Shown here: piece after piece, positions 10,442-20,416 of the stretch
How the letters are laid out: every line of letters begins with the position of its first letter
Numbering within the stretch: the stretch's first letter is position 1
From: Streptomyces xanthophaeus
Lineage (GTDB): Bacteria; Actinomycetota; Actinomycetes; Streptomycetales; Streptomycetaceae
Assembly: GCF_000725805.1 (NCBI RefSeq)
Contig: NZ_KL647132.1
Span: 124,001 to 188,000 of the forward strand
Direction: 5' to 3'
Length of the DNA: 64,000 nucleotides
Notes under the pieces: model-generated
Database searches by the model: none
What the model was told of the DNA's origin: nothing
Seen by the model: only the letters and a program-made list of their open reading frames with translations
Program-made: the position numbers and the translations under genes

Positions 10442-13411
10442 TCAGCGGCTCAGGGACTTGAGCGCCTTACCGACGAGTAGGGCACGGTCTCCGGCGGCCG
10501 GCAGGTGCTCCAGCCCGAAGCCCAGGAGGACCGTGTCACGCGTAGTGACCGACGCGTAGGACTTGAACAGCTCCCCCGACCGGGACCAGTCGCCCGGAAC
10601 TTCGGGACTTCCGGCAGGTGCGCCCTGTGCGGTCCAGGCGCCCAGGCCGCTCTCGAAGCCCTCCGCAGCCTGGTCGGTTCCGCCCACGCTCAGCCGCGCC
10701 TCGTCCGCGAACACCCCGCGGCCGCCCGAGCCCGGGTCGGTGATGGAGGAGAGCGAGACCTCGATCGTCTTGCCCGCGTAGGCGCTCAGGTCGAAAGAGA
10801 CCTGCTTCCAGCCGCCGGAGGAACCGGTGAAGCTGTTCCAGGTGCCGCTGGTGCCCTGCGCCGTGCAGCCGCCGGCGCCCAGGGTGAGGTAGCGGCCCAG
10901 GAACGGGTGGCCGTTGAGGAAGAACCCGGCCGCGCACTCCTCGGGGACGGCCGAGCTGGTCAGGCCGGAGGCTTCGGGCAGCGTGGTCCAGTCGTCGCCG
11001 CCCGCCGTACGGGCCTCCAGCACGGCGTGGTCGTAGCCCTCCTCGGTGTTCCAGCTCAGGGCCGTCTTGAGCTGCGGCCTGTCGGCGGCGGTGACCCCGG
11101 TGAGGTCGATCGTGCGGGTCAGCCGCTTCCAGTCGTCGTCCTGGTGGAGGGCCGAGGCCATCTGGGACCCGGCGTACGGGGCGTACGGGTTCACGACCCC
11201 CGCGTAACTGCCCGCCTGGGCGCTCTTGAACTGCGGGAACAGCTCGGGAGCCAGGGTCTCGGAGGTCACGGTGTAGGAGCCGGGGGCGTTCAGCGGGTTG
11301 CCCGCCGCGTCGCCGAGGCCGCCCCGGGCCCCGGCGAGGGTGCCCGCGCCGGTGAAGCCGGTGGCTCCGCTGCCGCTCGTACGGCCGTAGGCGCCGAGCC
11401 AGTACTGGCTGAAGTCGTTGGTCACGGCGCGGCCGACCTGGGCGTTGCCGCCCGCCAGCTCACCGGCCTCGATCAGCTTGCCGCCCTCGTTCAGGAAGTC
11501 GCGCACCGCGAGCTGGGTGTCACCGCCGGGGGTCCTGCCCCCCGTGTAGTGGACGGCGGTGCGGAAGTGGGACAGCGTCCCGAGGTGGTGCGGCACGCCC
11601 TGGGCCGCGACGTCCCAGACCGCGGCGGACCGTCCGTTGGCGCGCAGGGCGTCCACGTAGGTCTGCGCGTGCTGGGCCGGGGCCCCTTCCTCGGCGATCA
11701 CCAGCACGTCCGCGCGCGGCCGTTCGGCCACGGTGTAGGTGAAGTGCTCGCTGGAGACCTGCTTGCCGGAGCGGTCGCGGCCGGTGAACCAGACCTCGAC
11801 CCTGTCGCCGGGCCGGGCGCCGTCCACCTCGGCGCGGTACTCGTCGAACCAGTTGTTGTCCTCGCCGCCGTAGACGTCGCCGCCCTTCCAGGCCTTGAGG
11901 TCCTCGTCGTGCGTGCGGCCGCCGTTGATGCGGTAGTTGAGCTCCTTGTCCCGCAGGGACTTGCGGGCCGTGACGGCGACCTCCTGGTCCTCGCCGCGGG
12001 CGGCGTAGGAGGTGGTGAACGGGTCCAGGGTGAAGTCCGGGGCGCTCAGGCCCACGGAGGAGACGGGCCGGTCCGGGCGGGCGGCGCTCTCGCCGACGGA
12101 CAGCGCGAAGGGGACGTTCTTGGCGAACTCCGCCTGGATGAGCGACTCGTCGTCCGGGAAGTGGAAGCCGGAGGCGCAGTCCTCGGGCTTCCACCGGTCG
12201 TCCGGGACGCTCTCGGAGGCCGTCTGGCAGGTGGTCATCTCCGGCGTGAACATCATGATGCCGTTCACGTTCGAGGCGTGTCCGTCGGCCTCGCCGTTGG
12301 TGGTGTAGAGCTCGGAGGAGACCTGCGGGTAGTAGCCGGGGACCGCCGGGTTCTCCGGGGTGCCGGTGAGGGTCTTGTAGGCGATGTCGTCGGGGGTCGG
12401 GGTGGCCACCTGCCAGCCCACGCCGTAGAGCAGCAGTTCCGCGGCGGAGTGGTAGTTGATGGCGTACTCGAAGCCGATCCGCTTCTGGAAGCGGTCGAGG
12501 GCGACGGTCTCCGGCTCGGACTGGGCCTTGGGGCCGCGGTAGGTGTCGCTGGCGGAGTTGGGGGAGGAACCCTCGTTGTCGTAGGCCCACTTGTAGGCGA
12601 AGTTCCGGTTGAGGTCGACCCCGTCCGCGGAGGTGGTCTTCCCGTCCGCGTCGTTGTCGCGCAGGTTCTTGCGCCACAGCCGGCGGCCGTCGGGGGCGTG
12701 CGTGTAGTCGTACCCGTCCGGGTTGGCGGAGAGCAGGAACCACAGCTCGGTGGAGTCCACCAGCTCGGTGATGCGCCGGTCCTTGCCGTAGTTGTCGAGC
12801 GTGTGGTGCATCAGCCGACGGGTCATCTCCGGGGTGATCCACTCCCGGGCGTGCTGGTTCGACATGTACAGCACGGACGGCTTGTCGCCGTCCGCGGTCT
12901 TCCTGGCGTTCTTGCTGACCTTCAGGGCGAGGATGTCCTTGCCCTGGACGGTCTTGCCGATGGAGACGACCTTGGTGAGCGCGGGGTGGGACCCGGCCGT
13001 CCGCAGGATCTCCTCCTGGAGACCTCCCTTGCCACTGTAGGGACGGAAGACCCCGTCGCCCACCGCACCGGAACGGGCCGCGGCATTGGCCGGGACCTTG
13101 CGTTCGGCGAGCGCGATGCCCTGGGCCGCGAGGTCCCCGGCCTGGGCGCCGGTGAGGAAGAGCTCGACCCGGGCGGTGCCGGTCTCGGGGGCCCGCTCGG
13201 AGAGCTCGTGGGCGTCCTGTCCGGCGGCGAGGACGAGCGGGACCTGTTCCTTCGTGATGTCGGCCTCGTAGACCCGCACCTCATCGGCGCCCGGGGCTCC
13301 GGTGGGGCCTGCGGAGGCGGGCTGGGGCTGGGCCGCGGCGGGTAGTGCGGCGAGCGTGGTTCCGAAGACGAGTGCGCTTGCGGCGAGGATCGATCTCGCG
13401 CGGTGCCTCAT
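10442..13411 (-). CDS. Large secreted zinc carboxypeptidase (M14 family)
   Basis: Probable extracellular metallocarboxypeptidase of 989 residues. ATG at 13411 is preceded by AGGGGGG at good spacing and gives a Sec signal peptide (MRHRARSILAASALVFG ... LPAAAQA-type cleavage). The zinc ligands HxxE are in SNQHAREWITPE (~180), NPDGYDYTH follows, the third zinc His is in AINYHSAAELLLYG, and the catalytic Glu is in MMFTPEMTT. After the ~430-residue catalytic part come a beta-rich region, a DJ-1/glutaminase-like segment (ADVLVIAEEGAPAQHAQTY), and C-terminal jelly-roll-like repeats with GDDWTTLPE. It is monocistronic between two hairpins. Substrate unknown; the size suggests degradation of external protein. 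Confidence 0.9.
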   Translation of the reverse strand: MRHRARSILAASALVFGTTLAALPAAAQPQPASAGPTGAPGADEVRVYEADITKEQVPLVLAAGQDAHELSERAPETGTARVELFLTGAQAGDLAAQGIALAERKVPANAAARSGAVGDGVFRPYSGKGGLQEEILRTAGSHPALTKVVSIGKTVQGKDILALKVSKNARKTADGDKPSVLYMSNQHAREWITPEMTRRLMHHTLDNYGKDRRITELVDSTELWFLLSANPDGYDYTHAPDGRRLWRKNLRDNDADGKTTSADGVDLNRNFAYKWAYDNEGSSPNSASDTYRGPKAQSEPETVALDRFQKRIGFEYAINYHSAAELLLYGVGWQVATPTPDDIAYKTLTGTPENPAVPGYYPQVSSELYTTNGEADGHASNVNGIMMFTPEMTTCQTASESVPDDRWKPEDCASGFHFPDDESLIQAEFAKNVPFALSVGESAARPDRPVSSVGLSAPDFTLDPFTTSYAARGEDQEVAVTARKSLRDKELNYRINGGRTHDEDLKAWKGGDVYGGEDNNWFDEYRAEVDGARPGDRVEVWFTGRDRSGKQVSSEHFTYTVAERPRADVLVIAEEGAPAQHAQTYVDALRANGRSAAVWDVAAQGVPHHLGTLSHFRTAVHYTGGRTPGGDTQLAVRDFLNEGGKLIEAGELAGGNAQVGRAVTNDFSQYWLGAYGRTSGSGATGFTGAGTLAGARGGLGDAAGNPLNAPGSYTVTSETLAPELFPQFKSAQAGSYAGVVNPYAPYAGSQMASALHQDDDWKRLTRTIDLTGVTAADRPQLKTALSWNTEEGYDHAVLEARTAGGDDWTTLPEASGLTSSAVPEECAAGFFLNGHPFLGRYLTLGAGGCTAQGTSGTWNSFTGSSGGWKQVSFDLSAYAGKTIEVSLSSITDPGSGGRGVFADEARLSVGGTDQAAEGFESGLGAWTAQGAPAGSPEVPGDWSRSGELFKSYASVTTRDTVLLGFGLEHLPAAGDRALLVGKALKSLSR

Positions 13412-13505
13412 GTGCCCCCCTGGGCGTCGTCTGCCACCAAAGCGTGCGGACGCCAGGCTCACGACCAGCCCATGCTCATGTCAATGGGCCCTCCGGGTGA
13501 TACAG

Positions 13506-13549
13506 CCGGAAAAGGGCCCGCACGGACGAACGTGCGGGCCCTTTTCCGG
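13506..13549 (-). terminator. Terminator after whiA
   Basis: Perfect 19-bp arms (13506-13524, 13531-13549) around a 6-nt loop. On the minus strand the inner sequence includes a short A/T block. It ends the uvrC-rapZ-yvcK-whiA unit 17 nt after whiA. Confidence 0.88.
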
Positions 13550-13566
13550 CCGTACGGGGGAACGGG

Positions 13567-14562
13567 TCAGCCGGCCATGTTGTCGGCCATTTCCTCGCTG
13601 AGGTCGAGGTTCGACTCGGTGCCCGGGATGCCGAGGTCCTGGGCCCGCTTGTCCGCCATCGCCAGCAGGCGGCGGATGCGGCCCGCGACCGCGTCCTTGG
13701 TCAGCGGCGGGTCGGCGAGCGCGCCCAGCTCCTCCAGGGAGGCCTGCTTGTGCTCCATGCGCAGCCGGCCGGCCGCGGCGAGGTGCTCGGGGACCTCCTC
13801 GCCGAGGATCTCCAGCGCACGCTGCACGCGGGCTCCCGCGGCCACGGCGGCCCGTGCCGAGCGGCGCAGGTTGGCGTCGTCGAAGTTGGCGAGGCGGTTG
13901 GCGGTGGCGCGCACCTCGCGCCGCATCCGCCGCTCCTCCCAGGCCAGCACCGACTCGTGCGCGCCGAGCCGGGTCAGCAGGGCGCCGATCGCGTCCCCGT
14001 CGCGGACCACGACCCGGTCCACCCCGCGCACCTCGCGCGCCTTGGCGGCGATGGAGAGCCTGCGGGCGGCGCCCACCAGGGCCAGGGCGGCCTCCGGGCC
14101 GGGGCAGGTGACCTCCAGGGAGGAGGACCGGCCCGGTTCGGTGAGCGAGCCGTGGGCCAGGAAGGCACCGCGCCAGGCCGCCTCGGCATCGCAGGTGGCC
14201 CCGGAGACCACCTGCGGGGGAAGACCCCGGATGGGGCGTCCGCGGCCGTCCACGAGGCCCGTCTGGCGGGCCAGCTGGTCACCGCCGGCCACCACCCGGA
14301 CGACGTACCGGCTGCCGCGGCGCAGTCCGCCGGGGGCCATGACCACGAGGTCCGAGGAATGGCCGAAGATCTCCAGGATGTCCTTGCGCAGGCGCCGCGC
14401 CGCGATCCCCGTGTCCAGCTCCGCCTCGATGACGATGCGGCCGCTCACCAGGTGCAGGCCTCCCGCGAACCGAAGGATCGCCGAGACCTCCGCCTTCCTG
14501 CAGCAGGTCCGGGTGACCGGGAGGCGCGAGATCTCGTCCTTCACCGCGGGCGTCATCGCCAT
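13567..14562 (-). CDS. whiA: Sporulation transcription factor WhiA
   Basis: WhiA acts with WhiB to start sporulation septation genes and is a degenerate LAGLIDADG homing-endonuclease-like protein joined to a DNA-binding helix-turn-helix. The 331-residue protein has the N-terminal family start [34 protein letters not shown] and a [23 protein letters not shown]-like block. The C-terminal HTH is [29 protein letters not shown]. Its start overlaps the yvcK end by 10 nt, so expression is coupled to yvcK and rapZ. Confidence 0.97.
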   Translation of the reverse strand: MAMTPAVKDEISRLPVTRTCCRKAEVSAILRFAGGLHLVSGRIVIEAELDTGIAARRLRKDILEIFGHSSDLVVMAPGGLRRGSRYVVRVVAGGDQLARQTGLVDGRGRPIRGLPPQVVSGATCDAEAAWRGAFLAHGSLTEPGRSSSLEVTCPGPEAALALVGAARRLSIAAKAREVRGVDRVVVRDGDAIGALLTRLGAHESVLAWEERRMRREVRATANRLANFDDANLRRSARAAVAAGARVQRALEILGEEVPEHLAAAGRLRMEHKQASLEELGALADPPLTKDAVAGRIRRLLAMADKRAQDLGIPGTESNLDLSEEMADNMAG

Positions 14563-15608
14563 GGGCCGATCCTTCCATGCATCCGAAAAATACGGTCGTA
14601 CGCGGCTGCAAGCAGCTCCGGATCATGCTTCGGAGAGCCGTCTTCCCTGGCCACCGGCGCCAGCTCGACCGCGGCACCGAAGCGTTTTGCGGCATCGGCA
14701 AGGGACTCGCGGTCGGGCACGGCGGCCTCGTCGGCCAACACCACGTCCAGGGCGAGTTTAGGGGCGTGTCGGGCCAAAACCTCCAAATGACGCTGCGGAG
14801 AGAAGCCCTCTGTTTCACCGGGCTGCGGTGCGAGGTTCAGCGAGAGGACCCGCCGGGCCTTCGTCTCGACCAGTGCGTCGAGCAGTTCCGGCACCAGGAG
14901 GTGCGGGATGACGGAGGAGAACCAGGACCCGGGGCCGAGCACGACCCAGTCGGCGTCCAGGACTGCCGCGACGGCCTCCGGCACGGCGGGCGGGTCGCTC
15001 GGCACCACCTGCACGGAGAGCACCTCGCCGGGGGTCAGGGCCACCGTGGCCTGCCCGCGCACGGTGTCCACCTCCTCCGGGCGGGCCGGGTCGTGGCCCT
15101 TGACCAGGGCCTGGAGCTCCAGCGGCACCGCCGACATCGGCAGGACCCGGCCCTGCGCGCCGAGCAGCGTGCCGACCAGGTCGAGGGCCTGGACGGGGTC
15201 GCCGAGCTGTTCCCACAGGGCGACGATCAGCAGGTTGCCGACGGCGTGCCCGTGCAGGTCGCCCTGGGACTGGAAGCGGTGCTGGATGACGCGGGCCCAG
15301 GTCTGGCCCCAGTCGTCGTCCCCGCACAGCGCGGCCAGCGCCTTGCGCAGGTCGCCGGGCGGCAGGACGCCGAGCTCCTCGCGGAGGCGGCCGCTGGAGC
15401 CGCCGTCGTCGGCGACGGTGACCACGGCGGTCAGGTCACCGGTGATCCGGCGCAGCGCGGCGAGGGAGGCCGACAGGCCCTGTCCGCCGCCGAGCGCGAC
15501 CACCTTGGGCGCGGCGCCGCGCCTGCGGCCGGAGCGGCCCACGCCGACCTCGCCCCGTCCCGGGGTGAGGCGGCGCAGGCGGCTCAGCCGCGGGGTCCGT
15601 GCGGTCAC
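14553..15608 (-). CDS. yvcK: YvcK/CofD-like gluconeogenesis and envelope factor
   Basis: YvcK proteins bind UDP-sugars and are needed for growth on gluconeogenic carbon and for envelope shape. The nucleotide-sugar-binding start is [20 protein letters not shown] (~35-54), followed by [16 protein letters not shown] and [12 protein letters not shown], then [21 protein letters not shown] at 15608 gives 351 residues and overlaps the rapZ stop as GTGA; the frame remains open further upstream but that part is rapZ sequence in another frame. A basic N-terminal stretch ([19 protein letters not shown]) precedes the core. Confidence 0.95.
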   Translation of the reverse strand: MTARTPRLSRLRRLTPGRGEVGVGRSGRRRGAAPKVVALGGGQGLSASLAALRRITGDLTAVVTVADDGGSSGRLREELGVLPPGDLRKALAALCGDDDWGQTWARVIQHRFQSQGDLHGHAVGNLLIVALWEQLGDPVQALDLVGTLLGAQGRVLPMSAVPLELQALVKGHDPARPEEVDTVRGQATVALTPGEVLSVQVVPSDPPAVPEAVAAVLDADWVVLGPGSWFSSVIPHLLVPELLDALVETKARRVLSLNLAPQPGETEGFSPQRHLEVLARHAPKLALDVVLADEAAVPDRESLADAAKRFGAAVELAPVAREDGSPKHDPELLAAAYDRIFRMHGRIGPWR

Positions 15609-16564
15609 TCGCGCCCCATGTCCCGGTGGACGACGACGGTCTCGACTCCTTCGGAGGCAAGGCGGGCGGCGAGCTTCTCGGACATGGCCACGCTGCGGTG
15701 CTTGCCGCCCGTGCACCCGACCGCGATGGTCACGTAGCGCTTGCCCTCGCGGCGGTAGCCGGTGGCGATCAGCTGGAGCAGCTCGGTGTAGCGGTCGAGG
15801 AACTCCTTGGCGCCGGGCTGGCTGAACACGTAGCCCGACACCTCCTCGTTGAGCCCGGTGAAGGGCCGCAGCTCCGGCACCCAGTGCGGGTTGGGGATGA
15901 AGCGGCAGTCGACGACGAGGTCGGCGTCGACGGGGAGGCCGTACTTGTAGCCGAAGGACATGACGGTGGCCCGCAGCTCGGGCTCCTCGTCGCCGGCGAA
16001 CTGGGCGTCCATCTTGGCGCGCAGCTCGTGCACGTTCAGGCTGGAGGTGTCGATCACCAGGTCGGCGTCCCCGCGCAGCTCGCGCAGCAGGTCGCGCTCG
16101 GCGGCGATGCCGTCGGTGATGCGGCCGTCACCCTGGAGCGGGTGCGGACGGCGGACCGACTCGAAGCGGCGCACCAGGGCGTCGTCGGAGGACTCCAGGA
16201 AGACGATGCGCCGGGTGACGCCGCGGCTGTCGAGGTCGGCGAGGGATTCCCGCAGGGCGTCGAAGAACTGCCGGCCGCGGACGTCGACGACGACGGCGAT
16301 CCGCGCCACGTTGCCCTGGGAACGGGCACCGAGCTCCACCATGGTGGGGATCAGCGCGGGCGGGAGGTTGTCGACGACGAACCAGCCGAGGTCCTCCAGA
16401 CACTTGGCCGCCGTACTGCGGCCCGCCCCGGACATTCCGGAGATGATCACCAGCTCGGGGATGGCCGCCTCGGCGGTATCTCCGGGCTCCACTGTCGTGC
16501 CCGTACTCACCTGTGCTCCGTCTCGGTCGTGCGTGTTCGTGCGATCGGACTCGTGCTCGGTCAT
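15605..16564 (-). CDS. rapZ: RapZ-family nucleotide-binding protein
   Basis: In enterobacteria RapZ senses glucosamine-6-phosphate and guides RNase E to GlmZ. In actinobacteria the family is conserved beside yvcK-whiA and its target is unknown. The 319-residue protein has a Walker A with Arg in place of the usual Lys ([20 protein letters not shown], ~41-60) after an acidic N-terminal extension, [13 protein letters not shown], and the C-terminal phosphosugar-binding block [23 protein letters not shown] overlaps the uvrC stop (ATGA) and its own stop overlaps yvcK. Confidence 0.95.
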   Translation of the reverse strand: MTEHESDRTNTHDRDGAQVSTGTTVEPGDTAEAAIPELVIISGMSGAGRSTAAKCLEDLGWFVVDNLPPALIPTMVELGARSQGNVARIAVVVDVRGRQFFDALRESLADLDSRGVTRRIVFLESSDDALVRRFESVRRPHPLQGDGRITDGIAAERDLLRELRGDADLVIDTSSLNVHELRAKMDAQFAGDEEPELRATVMSFGYKYGLPVDADLVVDCRFIPNPHWVPELRPFTGLNEEVSGYVFSQPGAKEFLDRYTELLQLIATGYRREGKRYVTIAVGCTGGKHRSVAMSEKLAARLASEGVETVVVHRDMGRE

Positions 16565-18615
16565 TGCTCGGTCCCCCGTTCGGACGCTGCTCCCGCGGGT
16601 GCGGGAGTCTCATCCTCAATGATCTCTCCTGTGGCCGTGTTGACCGCAGGACCAGCGGGAACCGCCTGGGCGAGGGCCGCGGCCACGGTCTCGGCCGTCT
16701 TGCGCCCTATGCCCGGGACCTCGCAGATCTGGTCGATTGTCGCCTGTCTCAGCTTCTTCACCGAACCGAAGTGCTTCACCAGGGCCTGCTTGCGGCTCTC
16801 CCCGAGGCCGGGCACCTCGTCCAGCGGTCCGGATTTCAGGCGCTTGCCGCGCTTGTTGCGCTGGTACTGGATGGCGAAGCGGTGGGCTTCGTCACGGACC
16901 CGCTGGAGCAGGTAGAGGCCCTCGCTGGTGCGGGGCAGCACGACCGGGTCGTCCTCGCCGGGCAGCCAGACCTCCTCCAGCCGCTTGGCGAGGCCGCACA
17001 CGGCCACGTCGTCGATGCCGAGCTCCTCCAGGGCCCGCTTGGCGGCGGCGACCTGCGGCTGCCCGCCGTCGACGACGACGAGCTGCGGCGGGTACGCGAA
17101 GCGCCGGGGCCGCCCGTCGTCCTCGGCGAGCGGGTCCTCCACGACGGGGCCGGCGGCGCCGACAGCGCCGACAGCGCTGTCAACGCCTTCTTCGGGGGAC
17201 CACTCCCCCGTCTTCAGCTTCTCCTGGAGGTACCGGCGGAAGCGCCGCGAGACCACCTCGTGCATGGAGCGGACGTCGTCCTGCCCCTCGAAGGTCTTGA
17301 TCTGGAAGCGCCGGTACTCGCTCTTGCGTGCGAGGCCGTCCTCGAAGACCACCATCGAGGCCACCACGTCGTCGCCCTGGAGGTGGGAGATGTCGAAGCA
17401 CTCGATGCGCAGCGGGGCCCCGTCCAGCTCCAGGGCCTCGGCGATCTCCTCCAGGGCCCGGGAGCGGGTGGTCAGGTCGCTGGCGCGCTTGGTCTTGTGC
17501 AGGGCGAGGGACTGCAGCGCGTTGCGGTGGACCGTCTCCATGAGGGCCTTCTTGTCGCCGCGCTGCGGGATCCGCAGGCTGACCTGGGACCCGCGGCGCT
17601 CGGCGAGCCACAGGCTCAGGGCCGGGGTGTCCTCGGGGAGCGCCGGGACCAGCACCTCCTTGGGCACGGCCTCGCCCTTCTCCTCCCCGTAGAGCTGCTG
17701 GAGCGCGTGCTCGACGAGCCCGGCCGTGTCGACGGCCTCGACCTTGTCGGTGACCCAGCCGCGCTGGCCGCGGACCCGGCCGCCGCGTACGTGGAAGATC
17801 TGCACGGCGGCTTCGAGCTCGTCCTCGGCGACCGCGATCAGGTCGGCGTCGGTGGCGTCGGCGAGCACCACGGCGTTCTTCTCCATGGCCCGGCGCAGCG
17901 CCCCTATGTCGTCGCGCAGCCGGGCGGCCTTCTCGTACTCCATCTCCTCGGCGGCCTCCTGCATCTGCTGTTCGAGGCGGGAGAGGTAGGTGCCGGTGCG
18001 GCCGGCCATGAAGTCGCAGAAGTCCTCGGCCAGTTCGCGGTGCTCTTCGGGGGTGACCCGGCCGACGCAGGGCGCGGAGCACTTGCCGATGTAGCCGAGC
18101 AGGCAGGGGCGGCCGATCTGGGCGGAGCGCTTGAACACCCCGGCGGAGCAGGTCCGTACCGGGAACACCCGGAGCATCAGGTCGACGGTCTCGCGGATGG
18201 CCCAGGCGTGGCCGTAGGGGCCGAAGTAGCGCACGCCCTTCTTCTTCGGGCCGCGCATGACCTGGACGCGGGGGTACTGCTCGTTCATGGTGACGGCGAG
18301 CGAGGGGTAGCTCTTGTCGTCGCGGTACTTGACGTTGAACCGGGGGTCGTACTCCTTGATCCAGGAGTACTCCAGCTGGAGCGCCTCGACCTCGGTGGAC
18401 ACCACGGTCCATTCGACGGAGGCGGCGGTGGTGACCATCGTGGCGGTACGGGGATGCAGTCCGGCGACGTCCTGGAAGTAGCTGGCCAGGCGTTGGCGCA
18501 GGCTCTTGGCCTTCCCGACGTAGATCACGCGGCGGTGCTCGTCGCGGAACCGGTAGACCCCCGGGGAGTCGGGGACCTGTCCCGGCTTGGGGCGGTAGCT
18601 GGAAGGGTCGGCCAT
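16561..18615 (-). CDS. uvrC: Excinuclease ABC subunit C
   Basis: Makes both incisions in nucleotide excision repair. From ATG at 18615 the protein is 684 residues. The GIY-YIG domain is [22 protein letters not shown] (~18-39), the UVR domain is around [19 protein letters not shown] (~215), the RNase H-like nuclease core contains [15 protein letters not shown], and the C-terminal double helix-hairpin-helix is [18 protein letters not shown] ... [14 protein letters not shown] Ser/Ala/Glu-rich insert (~460-485) with [10 protein letters not shown] precedes the VVDGGQPQ block. A long upstream open frame is not homologous. First gene of uvrC-rapZ-yvcK-whiA. Confidence 0.96.
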   Translation of the reverse strand: MADPSSYRPKPGQVPDSPGVYRFRDEHRRVIYVGKAKSLRQRLASYFQDVAGLHPRTATMVTTAASVEWTVVSTEVEALQLEYSWIKEYDPRFNVKYRDDKSYPSLAVTMNEQYPRVQVMRGPKKKGVRYFGPYGHAWAIRETVDLMLRVFPVRTCSAGVFKRSAQIGRPCLLGYIGKCSAPCVGRVTPEEHRELAEDFCDFMAGRTGTYLSRLEQQMQEAAEEMEYEKAARLRDDIGALRRAMEKNAVVLADATDADLIAVAEDELEAAVQIFHVRGGRVRGQRGWVTDKVEAVDTAGLVEHALQQLYGEEKGEAVPKEVLVPALPEDTPALSLWLAERRGSQVSLRIPQRGDKKALMETVHRNALQSLALHKTKRASDLTTRSRALEEIAEALELDGAPLRIECFDISHLQGDDVVASMVVFEDGLARKSEYRRFQIKTFEGQDDVRSMHEVVSRRFRRYLQEKLKTGEWSPEEGVDSAVGAVGAAGPVVEDPLAEDDGRPRRFAYPPQLVVVDGGQPQVAAAKRALEELGIDDVAVCGLAKRLEEVWLPGEDDPVVLPRTSEGLYLLQRVRDEAHRFAIQYQRNKRGKRLKSGPLDEVPGLGESRKQALVKHFGSVKKLRQATIDQICEVPGIGRKTAETVAAALAQAVPAGPAVNTATGEIIEDETPAPAGAASERGTEQ

Positions 18616-18666
18616 GTCGACCACCCTACTTGCGCGGGCCGACAACCGGCCGTACCCCCGGCGGGC

Positions 18667-18702
18667 GCAGGGCCCGGCTCCTGGCGGGGAGCCGGGCCCT
18701 GC
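18667..18702 (-). terminator. Terminator after the membrane-anchored partner gene
   Basis: Perfect 15-bp arms (18667-18681, 18688-18702) with a 6-nt loop. It lies downstream of the gene ending at 18777 and upstream of uvrC, insulating uvrC. Confidence 0.75.
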
Positions 18703-18713
18703 GCGGAGCCGGG

Positions 18714-18765
18714 GCGGCGGGTCGGACCACGGCGGCTGCGCGGCGGGTCCGACCACGGCGGCTGC
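18714..18765. repeat. Two tandem 26-bp repeats
   Basis: Units at 18714-18739 and 18740-18765 are identical except for one base (g/c at the eleventh position), and a third partial copy (gcggcgg) follows. The repeat is intergenic, between a hairpin and the stop of the membrane-anchored gene. No function is evident; it reads like a recent slippage duplication. Confidence 0.85.
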
Positions 18766-18776
18766 GCGGCGGCGGA

Positions 18777-19586
18777 TCAGGCCTCGGCGGCCCTGCGGGT
18801 CAGGCCGCGGCGGCGGCGCAGGGCCAGCAGGCGGGCACCGGCCAGGGCGAGCGCCCCCGCCCCGCCTGCGAGCAGGCCCGCCGGGGTCCCGGATTCCCGG
18901 GGGCCGGGCTGCGCGAAGCCCCCGGCCACGCCCTGGCGGGCGTACGCCGAGCCGGGGAGCTTGTCCCCGTACTCCTTGGTCACGCGCAGGCGGTACGCGG
19001 CGAGGGTGGTGCCCCCGGCGCCCACGGCCCGCACCGCGTCCTCGTCCAGGGGCAGCACCTCGGCGTCCCCGGCGACGTACCAGGCGTCGATCTGGGGCTC
19101 CCGGAAGACGGTCCCGCCGGGCAGCTTGGCGGCGCCGAGCTGCGCGTAGCGGAACTCGTCGTCCCCGGTGGCGATGTTCACGACCTGCCAGCCGGACCCG
19201 GTCCGCGCGGTCCACAGCGCGGCCTGCTGGCCGTCGGAGGAGACCGCCTTGCTGGCGAGGAACTCCAGCCGGGCGACGCTCGCCCCGGCCCTGCCCGCGA
19301 CGAAGTCCGGGGAGAGGTGGTGCACCGGGACGGCCTCGCCCTCGATGCGGGGCTGCGCCGCGGTGAGGGAGACCTTGCCCTCCCGGGCGAAGAACCGGGC
19401 GAGGGTGGCCAGGGTGTCCGGGGCTGCGGCGGCCCCGGCGGCGGCCGCCCGGGCCTCGGCGGTGGCGGCCTCGGGCCGGGGTGCCGGAGCCGCTGCGGCG
19501 GCGGAGGCCTGCGGAGCGGGGCCGAGCAGGACGGCGGCGGCGAGGACCGCGGCCGCGGCGGTGGCGCGCGGGGTCATGGCGGTCAC
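18777..19586 (-). CDS. Secreted membrane-anchored protein coupled to a cysteine protease
   Basis: I do not recognise a family. From GTG at 19586 (269 residues; an internal ATG at 19577 is an alternative) it has a Sec signal ([23 protein letters not shown]), an Ala/Pro-rich stretch, and a globular part of about 160 residues ([18 protein letters not shown] ... [17 protein letters not shown]). A C-terminal helix ([21 protein letters not shown]) is followed by RRRRGLTRR, so the body should be outside the membrane and the basic tail inside. The start overlaps the protease stop as GTGA, which implies stoichiometric coexpression. It may anchor, chaperone or inhibit the protease; that is inference. 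Confidence 0.7.
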   Translation of the reverse strand: MTAMTPRATAAAAVLAAAVLLGPAPQASAAAAAPAPRPEAATAEARAAAAGAAAAPDTLATLARFFAREGKVSLTAAQPRIEGEAVPVHHLSPDFVAGRAGASVARLEFLASKAVSSDGQQAALWTARTGSGWQVVNIATGDDEFRYAQLGAAKLPGGTVFREPQIDAWYVAGDAEVLPLDEDAVRAVGAGGTTLAAYRLRVTKEYGDKLPGSAYARQGVAGGFAQPGPRESGTPAGLLAGGAGALALAGARLLALRRRRGLTRRAAEA

Positions 19587-20185
19587 GCCCCTATCCGGTA
19601 GAGGGAGTGGGTCCAGGAGAAGGTGCTGTTGTCGACGTACCAGGCGTGGGAGGCCCAGTTGTAGCGGTCGCTGGAGGGCCAGGGGTCGCCCCAGTAGACC
19701 CAGCTGTTGGCGGTGTCGTAGCCGTAGATGACGTGCATGTGGCCGCCGCCGTTCGCCCACTGGATGCGGGTCTCGACCGGACGGTTGGCGTTGATCTCGG
19801 TCTGGACGGTGGAGTACTGGAGCCAGCCGTTCACGTAGGAGCCGGAGTTGACTCCGGCCCAGCGCAGGCCGGTCTGGACGTTGCCGAGGGTGGCCTGGTT
19901 GTTGGGGCAGTCGTAGCCCTGCTGGCGGTTGAAGGCGGCGTTGCAGAACTGGTTCTGGCTGTAGTTGCGGCCGAACCAGGTGGCGATGGTGTTGCCGCCC
20001 GCGGCCCAGCACCAGTTGGTCTTCTGCTGCGCCTGCATGGTGATGTTCAGGCGCTTGGAGGCGAGGGCCGCGCTCACGGTGTCCGGGCCGGCCTCGGCGG
20101 CGGTGGCGGTGCCGGCGGTGGACAGGGCCATGAGCAGGGCGGTGAGGAAGGCGGCCAGGGAAAGCCGCCGGTTTCGGTTGCGCAT
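19583..20185 (-). CDS. Secreted papain-like cysteine protease (C70/AvrRpt2-like)
   Basis: A 200-residue exported protein from ATG at 20185, which has GGAGGA upstream; the longer frame start adds an unlike N terminus. The signal peptide is [20 protein letters not shown] ... TATAAEA. The mature part has the catalytic cysteine in [19 protein letters not shown] (~54-72), the catalytic His in [13 protein letters not shown] (~145-157) and an Asn/Asp-bearing [14 protein letters not shown] block, the Cys-His-Asp order of papain-like proteases. [10 protein letters not shown] resembles the start of C70/papain-like bacterial proteases. Two further Cys (NQFCN, YDCPN) may form a disulfide. It is coupled to a membrane-anchored partner and divergent from a regulator gene. 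Confidence 0.8.
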   Translation of the reverse strand: MRNRNRRLSLAAFLTALLMALSTAGTATAAEAGPDTVSAALASKRLNITMQAQQKTNWCWAAGGNTIATWFGRNYSQNQFCNAAFNRQQGYDCPNNQATLGNVQTGLRWAGVNSGSYVNGWLQYSTVQTEINANRPVETRIQWANGGGHMHVIYGYDTANSWVYWGDPWPSSDRYNWASHAWYVDNSTFSWTHSLYRIGA

Positions 20186-20304
20186 CGCGTTCCTCCCGAG
20201 GTGGGGAGTGGGGGGGGTGGAGGAGCGCGTCCGGACGCTGTGGAGGAGCATCAGGGTGTTGTCGCGATCAGGTCAACACGCTTCAATACGCGGTGACATC
20301 GCAG

Positions 20305-20404
20305 TGTGAACGGTGGGGACTGCGGTGTGAACGGTGGCTGCGGTTCCACCTGGTCTCCCGTCCGCCGGCGCGTTCCCCCTGCTCCGGCGCGAGTGAACGT
20401 TCAC
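20305..20404. promoter_or_regulatory. Operator-like repeats upstream of the XRE regulator
   Basis: Two exact copies of tgtgaacggtgg lie at 20305-20316 and 20326-20337, spaced exactly 21 bp (two helical turns). A 12-bp perfect palindrome gtgaacgttcac at 20393-20404 contains the same gtgaacg half-site and ends just before the ribosome site of the regulator gene. The pattern suggests cooperative binding by the regulator, controlling itself and the divergent protease pair. This is inference from sequence symmetry. Confidence 0.55.
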
Positions 20405-20416
20405 AGAGGAGGCTCC

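Noticed and set aside
10505..13345. 946-codon plus-strand frame opposite the M14 carboxypeptidase
   Set aside because: Antisense shadow of a well-supported gene with no recognisable domain or start signal.
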